Notes under the pieces: model-generated | Seen by the model: only the letters and a program-made list of their open reading frames with translations | What the model was told of the DNA's origin: nothing | Databases searched by the model: none | Assembly (NCBI GenBank): GCA_015680685.1 | Contig: MNCI01020980.1 | Span: forward strand, 611,177-675,176 | Source: Gnetum montanum | Taxonomy: Eukaryota; Streptophyta; Gnetopsida; Gnetales; Gnetaceae | Direction: 5' to 3' | DNA: 64,000 nt | Program-made: the position numbers and the translations under genes | Shown: one piece after another, positions 1 through 10,053 of the stretch | Numbering within the stretch: the first letter of the stretch is position 1 | Layout of the letters: every line of letters begins with the position of its first letter

Positions 1-1401
1 TTTTACAACTTTTTTTTTACACATTCTTTATTTTACATCTTTTTTTATGTTATTAATATTTTCTAATTTTTTTTACACTATCATTAGCACATTTGATATT
101 TCTTAAACATTTTACACTTTCTTTTATAATTTCTTTTATTTGGTGTGATTTTCTAACTTTTTGTTAATAAGTGCCAAGTACATTAGTAATGCATTACTTG
201 ATGGTGATATGTACTATTTTTATTTGATTGTTGATGTTTGGTTTCTGGCTTTGAATTTCATTACGGATAATTAGAACATGGTTTCTTTTTCATGCAATAG
301 GAAGTGAGTCCACAACATCCACCCATCCACATGCTCTATGGTTTTACTTATTTTGGAAACGTGCAGTCCCTTTTTCATTAATAAAATTTTAATAAATTTG
401 TGACTTCGGTAGTTTTCAAAATTGAGAAGGATTCAAAGGTTTGAATAAGGTATGGCTTCAAGGGGATTCAGGATTCTTTGTGCTTTTCTGTTTGCTTGGG
501 TGCATGTGTGTTTTCATGAATTTCTTACCATTCTATGTCATCTAATAAGAAGAATTTGAATAATTCCTTGCATGGTGTGGTTCTCATCAGAAAAAAAAGA
601 GAAGAGAAAAAAAAAACATGATGAGAATTCAAAGCACACCCCTTGGACAAAATAAATGCATACATCCTCACATGGTGTGGTTCTCATCAAGAAAAAAAAG
701 AAACAATGAGGATTCAAAGCACACCCCTTAGAAAAAATAAATGCATGTGTCTTTGCATGGTGTTTCCATTTCAAAAAAATGAAAAAAAATAATGGGAATT
801 CAAAGCACACCCTTTAAAATGAATAAATGGGCTAAAACCACTGGTCATGGGACTAGTCCCCTCTAAGTAAGGCCCTTCCTCACGTACTTCTTCTCTAATA
901 AGGAATAGTGGTTGTTCTATGGGAGCACTCTTGTGTCTCAGGGGATGGATTGGTCTTAGAATGTTGATGCAAAGTCATTAAACATGCTTGGTTTTGGTCT
1001 GGACTAAGGATGGATCCTATCAAGTCATTTAACCACACAATCCACAAGGGACTTCTTGTGACCATAATTAGGAACTCCATTCCACTCTCTCTGTCATCCA
1101 TTTATGCTTTCCATGTCTCATCTCATTATTGATTTCATATTTTTGTTCGATGTCCAATTTGATGTGTCAAAATTCTTAGTTAGTTTCTTTCTGGTCTTTG
1201 TACTTAACCTTCTGTAACCATTAATCATCCATGGGGTCCACAAACTCTTTAGTTTGAAGGTATGCAAGGGTAAAAAGGCATGTTCTTGCTTTGGGAAGGA
1301 CCCACTTACATATCTATTGGTTGGGTTAGTTAAGTTCTTTACCCTTAGACACTCTTACAATCAAATTCTTTTTGTTTACCCCATCAATGAAATTTAGTTG
1401 T
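1..1401 (+). mobile_element. A0: 3' internal fragment of a family A LTR retrotransposon
   Basis: This stretch reads in the same order as the 3' noncoding part of complete element A1 (about 7280-8600). It starts with a T-rich tract built from TTTTACAC-like units (1-135). A segment around 225-390 matches about 7580-7720 in order, followed by the block with the CATGGTGTGGTTCTCATC and AAAGCACACCCCTT signatures (580-850) and then the block ending in AAGGACCCACTTACAT (about 1230-1310). No protein domain is visible, and short reading frames here are low-complexity shadows. It stops exactly at the terminus of the minus-strand LTR at 1402, so it appears to have been the target of that insertion. Confidence 0.75.
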
Positions 1402-2278
1402 TGATGAGTGGTGAGGTACCCCTGCACTCAACCATATGAATACGAGCATTTCACGGACGATCCGGTCAAACTTCGCAAATGGACTAGTTGTGGTATCTAG
1501 ATGGCTACTCGTAGATCATAGTTTGCTGTCTTCCCACTTGGACTAGTATTAGCTTTGTCACATATGGTTTAGTCTAGAGTAAGGTGTATGATGTGTTCCT
1601 ACACTAATGCTACTCTTGGGTATGATGGTAAATAATATCAACTAAACTAGAAAAGAGAGAGGGTGAGAGAGAATCTAAACTAGCCTAAGTATGATGATCA
1701 TTCATTCCTTAATCATTTGTACATATCTTGGACCTCGTGCACGACTACCACTGGGATTACCAAATGCATGGCCTAGGTATGCTACTGGGTTACCAAGTAG
1801 TCACACTGAATGCTGGTGATTAAGTCGTATTTATTCCGCATTACTAGGAGATAAGGGTAGAGAGATATTAACTAAGAAAGCAGTAAATAATAATGACAAT
1901 TAAATAAATAATTAAGCTAAGTGGATGCTACAATGATGAAGTATTTACGATCTTTATTGCCGGTCATGTGCGTGTCCACGTATGTCACACTCAAATAAGG
2001 ATTCTGTACAATTACAATCATCACACTGTGGGCATGCACTAGGAGAAAAAGGTTGAGAGGAAAAACTGACATGCTAAAAACTATTGAAAACTTAAAGTTT
2101 AAAACTAGCCTCTACCAAAATTCTCTACCTATTATTTATATATGAGGAGATAGGCTGTGATATCGCGTATGTGATATCACATACATGATATCGTGTCCAG
2201 GCTATGATACCGCGTACATGATATCGCGTACATGATATCATGGATGTAATATCATAGCCCACAATCCATGATTCATCA
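1402..2278 (-). repeat. LTR of family B element B2 (3' LTR in element orientation)
   Basis: Read on the minus strand it begins TGATGAATCATGG and ends CACTCATCA, the termini shared by all LTRs here. The 3' end carries the conserved GTATGGTTGAGTGCAGGGGTACC block. The segment at about 1455-1600 matches the corresponding part of the B1 LTR (about 60550-60720) and the partial LTR at 31.7 kb, including AAGACAG and TAGATACCA signatures, so it belongs to family B. A TATAAATA box lies at 2133-2140 (minus strand), preceded by GATATC palindromes. Immediately outside the start is the polypurine motif (plus strand TACCCCCATGACTGA, 2279-2293). Confidence 0.85.
2133..2262 (-). promoter_or_regulatory. U3 palindrome array and TATA box of the B2 LTR
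   Basis: On the minus strand, several GATATC palindromes with spacers such as GCGTAC and ATGTAC precede a TATAAATA box at 2140-2133. At least five exact GATATC hexamers lie between about 2160 and 2250. The same layout (palindrome modules, then a TATA box, then R sequence) recurs in every LTR in the window. It is interpreted as the pol II promoter of the element. No binding factor can be named from sequence. Confidence 0.65.
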
Positions 2279-2984
2279 TACCCCCATGACTGAATGAAAA
2301 CTCATCCTCAAGTTAAAGTGAGAATAAGCTCCATTGATTACATAGTGGATAGGTATGGGATTATTGACTAACTATAATGGATTCATGCCATAGTGTGGAA
2401 TCAGAACAAAATTGAGACACAACACGAAGAACGCAAAATAAAATCCTATAACTACAAGATTGGGTGGAACTCATGTAGTTCCTAGTGGTGGTGGCTCCTC
2501 CATGGGTGTCTTTCCCTTGTCTTGTACTCCAGGTCTTGGGATTTGATGGCATTGAAGTATGGCTTGGATTTTCTCCTCTTGTAAGATCTTGAGAGAGGGT
2601 AGGCCACAATGAGGACCCTTTGAGGTGATCTCTAATGACCTCTAGAGAAAATTTTGTGAAAGTCCAAAGTTTAATTCCATAATCACTGTAGTTAATATGG
2701 ACCTTTCATGGATGGCATGAACACAATCCTAGGGCAACGTGAGATGTTGTCCCTATTCAGACACTACAATAGCTCCTCCCACCTACCTTGATTGTACAAT
2801 GGTAGGGTCTTCTTGGTGGATACTAAATAATTGTTCCTCCTGCTCTACATGCTGTTTGGTAGGAACTTGTCCTTCACCTCTCCTAGGTCACTTGATCACA
2901 CCTTAAGCAGGACCTTCCTATCGTCTACGTTTCGAGACCATCTACAATCACATAGGGCCAATCATTAGTAAGGTTTTTACCAAA
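2279..2984 (-). mobile_element. B2 internal 3' noncoding region, part 1
   Basis: This is minus-strand sequence next to the B2 3' LTR. It opens with the polypurine motif and the block AACTTGAGGATGAGTTTTCA, which precedes the 3' LTR in all these elements. No coding domain is recognised. The sequence stops at the GTTAG duplication of A1 and appears to resume at 10054 on the far side of that insertion. Confidence 0.6.
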
Positions 2985-2989
2985 GTTAG
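2985..2989 (+). repeat. Target-site duplication of A1, left copy (GTTAG)
   Basis: The five bases GTTAG directly precede the first base of the A1 5' LTR. An identical GTTAG follows the 3' LTR at 10049-10053. Five-base duplications are normal for Ty3-gypsy integrases. Confidence 0.9.
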
Positions 2990-3779
2990 TGATGGGATGT
3001 GATATCGCATGGGCCACGATATCGCATACGTGATATCGCGATGCGCCGCAATGTCTATAAATAAGAGGCGGCTCTCCCTTGTTTCCCATCCTAAGCTTAG
3101 ACCACAGTGAAACTCTAACATTTTGATCCCTTCAAAGATAGAATATTTTCCATGTGCCTGTAGTAGGAACTCCAAAGTGAATGGATCTTTATTCAAGCAA
3201 ACATTCTACCTGAACAAAAGTTTTTGTACAGCAATAAAGATGAACTTCTTGGATAAAACTTGCAGTGCATGGAATAGGCTAATTAGGATTTTATTTATTA
3301 TTATTTACTATTTTCCATTTAAATGCTTTATTAGTTATTAAATCTTTCTCAACCCTTCTCTCCTAGTTAAGTGCCTCAGTACGACCACTTCGAGCACGTG
3401 CATTACGTGTGGTGATCCCAGCAACGACTAGCATTTGGTAACCACAGTTGCATTAGTTTAGGGTGTGAATGGTAAGTGGGAACGGATGTTGACGCTAGGC
3501 TAATTCAAACTTAGTTAGTTAGTTAGAGTTAGTTAGTTAATCTCTTCAACCCTTCACCTCACTAGAATAGGAGATAAAATAGAAAAACTATAAAACTCAT
3601 ATACCTCAGACTTACTTAACCATACACCGTGAAAAATACAAGTCTGGGAAGACAACGAATAATTAACCATTAAGTGTTCCATGAGGCGTGTAGGCACTTA
3701 GTCGATGAAGTTCAACCGAATCACACGTGTTACGCTTGTATTTGTATGGTTGAGTGTAGGGGTACCTCGCCACTCATCG
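2990..3779 (+). repeat. A1 5' LTR
   Basis: It starts TGATGGGATG and ends CACTCATCG, where the last base of the expected CA terminus has changed. It holds three GATATC modules, TATAAATA at 3056-3063, a polyadenylation signal AATAAA at 3233-3238 and the conserved GTATGGTTGAGTGTAGGGG block near the 3' end. Length is 790 bp, against 813 bp for the 3' LTR, partly because the palindrome module number differs. Confidence 0.9.
3001..3063 (+). promoter_or_regulatory. A1 U3 palindrome array and TATA box
   Basis: GATATC occurs at 3001-3006, 3018-3023 and 3032-3037, each embedded in a longer near-palindrome of the form CGATATCG. They are separated by GC-rich spacers and followed by TATAAATA at 3056-3063. 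The AATAAA signal lies about 175 bases further on, giving a U3-R-U5 arrangement. The promoter role is inferred from position. Confidence 0.65.
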
Positions 3780-3780
3780 T

Positions 3781-3798
3781 TGGCACCGTTGCCGGGGA
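3781..3798 (+). other. A1 primer-binding site, tRNA-Asp type
   Basis: TGGCACCGTTGCCGGGGA starts one base after the 5' LTR. It matches the complement of the 3' end of plant tRNA-Asp (TGGCGCCGTTGCCGGGGA, from memory) at 17 of 18 positions. The single difference is G to A at a CpG. tRNA-Asp priming is familiar in Athila-like elements. Confidence 0.8.
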
Positions 3799-3922
3799 CT
3801 AAGTGTTTGTGTGCTAAGTACAACATAAGAGATCATTGACATCATTGGGAGCTTAAACGAACCCTTAGGGTTAATTAAATGAAAATTTTTATAATGGTTA
3901 ATTAGCACATCGATAAGATACC

Positions 3923-6900
3923 ATGTCTTCTTCTTCTTCTCACAAGAGCATTACATCACCTAGGGACAATACAAGAGACAGTCGGCAATCTAAAATGCAT
4001 AACCTAAATCAGCTAGTTCCTCAATAATATAGGGTGGAATATACTCATCCCGATGAGTATATACCTAATTTTACCTTTATCCTCCATCAAGATGAACAGA
4101 TGTGCTGGAGAGAGTTGCAAGGTAACATAGTGTTACCTCTAGATCGTGCAATCCCCAACATGCTCCTCCGTGCTTTGGCACAGATTGGCATGACTCAACT
4201 CTATGCTAAATACATTGTGGAAGATTTTGACATGAGGGATTACCATCCCATAGCTTTACAACATATGAGAAACTCAAGGTAGGAGAGCCAACATACACTA
4301 TTGAAGGGAAAAGAGGTCCCGCACATCCTAAGTGAAATAGAAGATGGTGAACCACTCATAACGGGTTCTCTATCGAAAGATGTTCCCCCTCCTAATGATA
4401 GTGAGGAGGTGGGGTATCAGAACCAACGCTTCATGATACAAAACCCTAGTTCTGATCCCCATGAACATAAGCTATTCACTAAGTGAACAACAACACATGG
4501 CAAGGATGGGCACTCAGATCATCATCACGATCAGGGTTGAAGCCACAGAAGAGAAGGTAGGAAACATCGTCATGGCGATGGTTCTCCTTCTTCATCTCCT
4601 TCTTCACATCATTCACCCTCTCCTTCCACCTCTAGGCGCAGTCATAGAGAGCATAACAGTGAGGATAGAGATTGGAAAAATGAGAGACCTCAACGAGAAA
4701 GTCGAGAGAGAGGACAAGGGCATGAACGAAGGGAAAGTAGGGAACAACATAGACATCATAGACGTCATGAAAGAGATGATCATGATGAGCCCCTACTTGC
4801 CACCTAAAGCATGTTAAATATAATAGAGGTGGTGAGAATACCAACAAGGCATTTAAAAGATAGTTGGATCAAGCATTTAGACATGAACAACATCCCACGA
4901 TTTGAAGGGGGATACAACGTTGATCCACAACATCATTTACAAGCATTCCACGATACCTGCACCTTGCAAAACATAGAGAACGAGTGGAAAAAACTAAAGT
5001 TTTTTCCCAGGACACTCATTAAGGAAGTAGAGAGTTGGTACTGGTCCTTAGAACTAGAAACCATTAGGAGGTGGTATATGATGTTAGAACTCTTCAATGA
5101 TAAATATCAAATGTACTCCAGAGTGTCTAATTTGCGTAAGTAGATCCAATGATGGAAGCAAGGTACTCATGAACCCTTGGATGCTACCATGGGCCACTAT
5201 TACACACTTTTACATCATTGCCCAGGTCATGGTTACACACAGCAGGATCAACTCCGCCACATCGTAGATGGGCTAAGGTATGAAACTAGGAGAACCCTTG
5301 GGACTTATGCCCAAATGAGATTATCAGAACTTAGATCCCATGAAATTCATCGCTTGTTGGAACAAGTAGAAAAAGAATAAGGGGAGCTACGAAAAAGGGA
5401 AACTGTGGAAGAATATAACTGTGATCCCTCTCTTCGAAAGAAGGGAGTGAGATTTTGCAATGAAGAGGATGAGTCACCACTTGAAGAGTTGGTGAACAGA
5501 AAAACCTTGCCTCTTCAGAAGCTAACAACGGAAGTATTGGCTAAGGTAGATGAAGTATGGAACTCCTTAGATAGTAAAATTGAAACTATCCTAAAGAGTG
5601 TAGAGGAGTCTAAGGAGGAACAAAGTAGTGACAAGAACAAAACAAGGTGGAGAGATTTAAGCCTTGCACATGACAAGGGTAAGGTGAAAATAATTATCTC
5701 CGATGAGGTTGTGGATTCAGACATAGATGATGACAGTGGATGTGAGATCTAATACTATGACCATCCTAAGGGATGTTGTTCAATCATCTCACATCTACAA
5801 GAGTCTGGGGTGTATGCACTCAACCCGAGACTCAACAGATGGCAGACACCCTGAAGGTTACCTTATCCCCAAGGTAACCCAAGACAGTTCCACCAACCGT
5901 TGACGTACTATCCAAGTGGAACTCCACCACAACCCATCAGGCAACATCAGTAGTGACAATACCCATAGTCATGGGGAATGCCACTGCCAAAACAACAGTA
6001 CCCTTATTGGCAACCAGATCCATATGGATATTACGTGCAGCAGCCAATTTCTCCAAGTGACTCCATGGGTCACACAACTCCCCAACATCACTACCAAGTT
6101 CAGGAGTACTTTAGAAGGACTTCTTCACCTCTGGGAGACGCTCCATACCCATACCATCCTCCTAATATATCTACACCTCTTCCATCGATAGTTCCCATAA
6201 CACCTACTCCAACAATGCAAGGGGAACTCCCCACTCAACCGCAGCAATGTAATGCTATGAGAGCTGTAAACATTCAATGTGCTGCTAGTTCTGACAACTG
6301 CAAAAGAGAAGATCCTTCTTCAGAACCAAAAGCCCAAACAAGCTCTCACAACAATAAGTAGTTAAGCCTATGATCACTCCTCCAACACATAAGGCTTTGA
6401 AGCACCCTTCAGTCCAACATCAGAGCTTAACACATATGGTTATGCTAACACATACCGTAACTGACTAGATTAAGGTAGGTCACCTTCCCAGGAAACTAGA
6501 TAACCCTGGAAGTCCCTTAACCTATCTCCAACTTGCCGAGAATGAACCTCATAAGGCTCTTTTTGACTTAGGTTTCGGAGTCAACTTAATTTCACAAGAG
6601 ATGTATCAAGCCTAGAACCTGCCCCAACTTAAGAAGAGCAATATTTAACTGGAGCTGGCTGACCAGTCCATCACCATTCCCTTGGGATTAGTGGAGGACA
6701 TTGTTAACACTATGTGTGGTTAGTCTTACCCAGCTGATTTCCTGGTGATTGAAGTCAACAACAATGAAGGGGACTTCCCAATTATAATGGGAAGGGCATG
6801 GCTAAGCATAATATATGCATGCCTAGGGATTCACGATCTTTCCTTGGAGATATCTAAGGTAAATATTTACAGAAAGATTGAGAAGAGGAAAGTTCCATGC

Positions 6901-7053
6901 ATCACATACAGTGATTCATCGGGTGATGACATGGAGGAATGCTCGACATCTCCTCCATGCAACAGGTATGCCCTTGAAACTGTAAGACAAAGATGCCTGT
7001 ATGTAGCAACCACACAACAGGTAGTAGACACCCCGTGGTTGATAGCTAGTTGA
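3923..7053 (+). pseudogene. A1 gag-protease polyprotein, degraded
   Basis: The start is the ATG at 3923 followed by a serine run, as in A2 and A3. One frame can be followed to about 6360, broken only by in-frame stops (at 4025, 4280, 4484, 4538, 4805 and 5141, among others). Domains in order are: an N-terminal part with HPDEYIPNFTFILHQDEQ (about 4046-4100); an Arg/Ser/His-rich linker (about 4500-4770); the gag core with FEGGYNVDP and ELFNDKYQMYSRVSNL (4898-5140); a segment with LRYETRRTLGTYAQ (about 5270-5320); an acidic coiled stretch; and a Pro/Gln-rich tail (5900-6330). A frameshift between 6361 and 6544 moves the protease into another frame. Gag would form the virus-like particle that packages RNA. 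No CCHC zinc knuckle is seen. Confidence 0.85.
6544..7053 (+). pseudogene. A1 aspartic protease domain (Athila-like), inactive
   Basis: The segment EPHKALF is followed by D-L-G at the catalytic position, where A2 has the canonical D-S-G. VNLIS comes next, and the second half carries FPIIMGRAWLS, corresponding to the ILGRPFLA motif of Athila-type proteases. In-frame stops at about 6613 (tag after YQA) and 6721 (tag), together with the missing S, make it non-functional. The frame ends at 7053 without any reverse transcriptase linker. Confidence 0.75.
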
Positions 7054-7245
7054 AAGAGCAACCAAAAAACATGCATGGAACAAACTGGGGAAATAACTCA
7101 TGCCCAAAATGAAGGCATAGATATGTTGAAATATGAGCATCGCCAACTTCCACCTCTTAATCTAAGAACATCAATTGGGAGAAGTTGGGCACTTCTACGA
7201 AATTCAAATAAACACTTATTATTTTGGATCTCTCCCTTGCAACTC

Positions 7246-7473
7246 AGTCATGGGGGAGATGATCACCTATGCTAATCATTTGGGGCCCTCAATTCTTTTT
7301 AGTTTTTTGTTTTCCACATTTTTGTTTTACGTGTTTTTGTTTTACACATTTTTTGTTTTCCACATTTTTGTTTTACACATTTTTGTTTTACAAATTTCTT
7401 TAACTTTTCTTGTTTTTATTTTACAAATTTCTTTAACTTTTCTTGTTTTTGTTTTACACCATCATTATATTTT

Positions 7474-7506
<33 letters not shown>

Positions 7507-9233
7507 ATCCACCTTGTAAGTTTTTTATTCAATAAGTGTTTTGCATGATGGTATGAATTGTTTTCATGTTGACTACTAATGTTTGGTTTTTACCTTTAAG
7601 TTATGATGTTGATACTAAGGTATGTTTTTTTTGGTATGGCAGGCAATGAGTTCACTTCATCTATTCATCCACTAGTTTCTATGGTCTTTCTCGGCTTGGA
7701 AATGTACAGTCTCTTTCTAAATAAAAACTCTAATGAATCGGTGACTGGGCATTTCTCAAACTAAGGAAGGACTCAAGGATTGTAAAGGGTATGACTTCAA
7801 GGGAACTTGGTGCATTTGTGTTGGCCGTTCTCTTGGGTGCTTGGATGTTTTCTTCTTAAGTTTTCTTGCCGCTTTGACGTTACCCAATCATCAGGAAGCT
7901 GAGAAATAAAAATAACAAAGTCTTTGCATGGTGTGGTTCTCACGCATAAACACATAAAACATCAAAAAAAATAGAAAAACGTGAAAATTAAAAGCACACC
8001 CCTTAGAAAAAATAATCTCTTGGGCTACAAGCACTGGTTATGGAACAAACATAAAAATGTTCTCTTTAACTAAGGCTTTTCTCGCTTCCCATTCTTTCCT
8101 CATTCGTTTCGTCGAAATGGTGGTAGCTCTTGGGTGAAGGCATTCTTGTTACTCAAGTTTATGGATTAGCCGAATGCATTGATGTGAAGTCACTGGATGT
8201 GGTTGGTTTGAGGCCAAAGTTGGAATGAGATTTTCTAAGTCACTTTAACCATGTAATACACAAGGTGTTGTACACCACCTTGTTCTTAAGATCCCATTTC
8301 ATCCTCTTCTCTCCATTATTCACCTCATTGCCGTTTGTATCATTAGTGTATATTTTAGTTGATGCATTATTTTCTTTTTGGTAAATTCTTGCGATTAAGA
8401 CTTTAACTCTTGTTCCAAATGACATTCCTAGAGCCTACGGACTCTTTGCATGTGGGTTTGTCAGGGCATTAAGGGCATGAGCCTGCTTTGGGGAGGACTC
8501 ACTGACATTCCTATTTGGTGCACCAATTAACCTCTTTTCCCTAACATTTTTGTAATTAATTTTATTTTTTTCATTTCCATATTGAAATCCATTTCATCGA
8601 TGTTATAGTTGTCCCTTTTCCTTCATCTTTCTTGTTCCTTTTTCTCTCTCCATCCTATCGCTACCGAAGGTTCGCAATTAGTCATGGGGGTACAGGGCCC
8701 AATTTTTTTGATTTTTCCTAACCCCTACACCTTTGGTAGTCATCAATATTATATCTCCAGATCCGTATCAGCCAAACCACAACCTAGCCAATAGAACTTT
8801 CACCGAAGCAAGGTATCAACTACATTGAAATTCATTTACCCTTACTAATATAAGATTGTGTTGTGTGTGCATATGGCAATTATACAACAATGGAGGGGAT
8901 CTGGAAGGAACATTTGGAATGGAGTAGTGCTGGAAGCAACTATGCAAAGAGCAAGACCAATGGTGTGCTTACGGATGGACAACGAAAGGCACAATCTTGG
9001 CATTGGTAGTAGCAACACTTCTTTCTCTCTCTCTTTCTCAACTACCAAATAAGGCCTAATGTCAATGTAATAAGGTGTTCACTCTTTTTGTCATGAACAC
9101 TAGTTTTGTCAAGTCTTGTAATGATGATCCATTCACAAGTCATCCCATTAGTTTCATTTTGAATCAATAATCCCATACCTTCTTTATATTATTGTAAGGA
9201 ACTCGAGGAAGAGTTTTTATTCAGTCATGGGGG
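7246..9233 (+). other. A1 3' noncoding region with three AGTCATGGGGG motifs
   Basis: AGTCATGGGGG occurs at 7246-7256, 8680-8690 and 9223-9233. The last lies two bases before the 3' LTR and is the expected plus-strand primer (polypurine tract). The first directly follows the coding region and the second lies in the middle of the noncoding region. The rest has no recognisable domain but aligns block by block with A2 and A3. Confidence 0.7.
7281..7506 (+). repeat. T-rich degenerate minisatellite and (TG)n tract in A1
   Basis: Degenerate units of about 16 bases resembling TTTTTGTTTTACACAT repeat from about 7281 to 7460, then a (TG)13 microsatellite runs 7481-7506. An equivalent T-rich tract follows the coding region in A2, A3, A4, B1, B2 and A0. 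The reading frame through it is low complexity and is not taken as a gene. Confidence 0.8.
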
Positions 9234-9235
9234 TA

Positions 9236-10048
9236 TGATGGGCTACAATATTGCATCCCACACGATATTGCTTCATCCCCCACAATATCGCGTATGTGAT
9301 ATCGCGGTGTGCTGCAAAGTCTATAAATAAGAGGCAGCTCTCCCTTGTTTCCCATCCTGGGCTTAGATCGTAGTGAAAATCTAGTAGTTTGATTCCTCCA
9401 GACATAGAATATTTTCCATGTGCCCGTAGTAGGAACTCCAAAGTGAACGAATCTTTATTCGAGCAAACATTGTACCTAAACACAAGTTTGTGTATGGAAA
9501 TAAAGACAAACTTCTTGGATAAACCTTGCAGTGCATGGAATAGGCTAATTAGGATTTTATTTATTGTTATTTACTATTTTCCATTTAAATGCTTTATTAG
9601 TTATTAAATCTTTCTCAACCCTTCTCTCCTAGTTAAGTGCCTCAGTACAACCGCTTTGAGCATGTGTGTTACGCGTGGTGATCCCAGCAACGACTAGCGT
9701 TTGGTAACCACGGTTGCATTGGTTCAGGGTGTGAATGGTAAGTGGGAACGGATGTTGATGCTAGGCTAATTCAGACTTAGTTAGTTAGTTAGAGCTAGTT
9801 AGTTAATCTCTTCAATGCTTCACCTCACTAGCATAGGAGATAAAATAGAAAAACTATAAAAATCATATACCTCGGACTTACTTAACCATACACCGTGACA
9901 AATACAAGTAAGTTTGGGAAGACAACGAATAGTTAACCTTAAGTAATTCATGAGGCGTGTAGGCACTTAGTCTGTAGAGTTCGATCGGATCGTGCGTGTT
10001 ACGCTCATATTCGTATGGTTGAGTGTAGGGGTACCTCGCCACTCATCA
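9236..10048 (+). repeat. A1 3' LTR
   Basis: It starts TGATGGGCTAC and ends CACTCATCA. Four GATATC-like modules, some decayed to AATATT or GATATT, precede TATAAATA at 9322-9329. The R and U5 parts align throughout with the 5' LTR but with frequent substitutions, many of C-to-T or G-to-A type at former CpG sites. Confidence 0.9.
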
Positions 10049-10053
10049 GTTAG
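10049..10053 (+). repeat. Target-site duplication of A1, right copy (GTTAG)
   Basis: This is identical to 2985-2989 and directly follows the CA terminus of the A1 3' LTR. Confidence 0.9.

Larger units (their letters stand above)
2990..10048 (+). mobile_element. A1: complete non-autonomous family A LTR retrotransposon (gag-protease only)
   Basis: This 7.06-kb element has two LTRs (2990-3779, 9236-10048), a tRNA-Asp-like primer-binding site, one long degraded gag-protease frame (3923-7053), about 2.2 kb of noncoding 3' sequence and a polypurine tract beside the 3' LTR. It is flanked by perfect GTTAG duplications. No reverse transcriptase, RNase H or integrase motif is visible in any frame, and the space after the protease is filled by noncoding sequence conserved in A2 and A3. 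This resembles terminal-repeat retrotransposons with a GAG domain (TR-GAG), with an Athila/Tat-like gag-protease. The two LTRs differ at many positions, so the insertion is old. Confidence 0.9.

Noticed and set aside
538-810. Minus-strand frame rich in Phe
   Set aside because: Low-complexity A-rich repeat units on the plus strand, with no protein conservation in the equivalent region of A1 and A2.
4461-4817. Alternative-frame reading of the gag linker with Met/Ile/Leu-rich sequence, also seen at 44856-45203 and 52613-52915
   Set aside because: It is the shifted frame of the Arg/His/Ser-rich linker. The true gag frame continues on both sides of it, and the overlap is explained by the repetitive codons.
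7175-7507. Plus-strand frame through the T-rich tract encoding a Phe/Leu-rich, membrane-like peptide
   Set aside because: The composition is a direct result of the TTTTGTTTTACAC repeat and (TG)n tract. The frame is not conserved in A3, and it begins within noncoding sequence.
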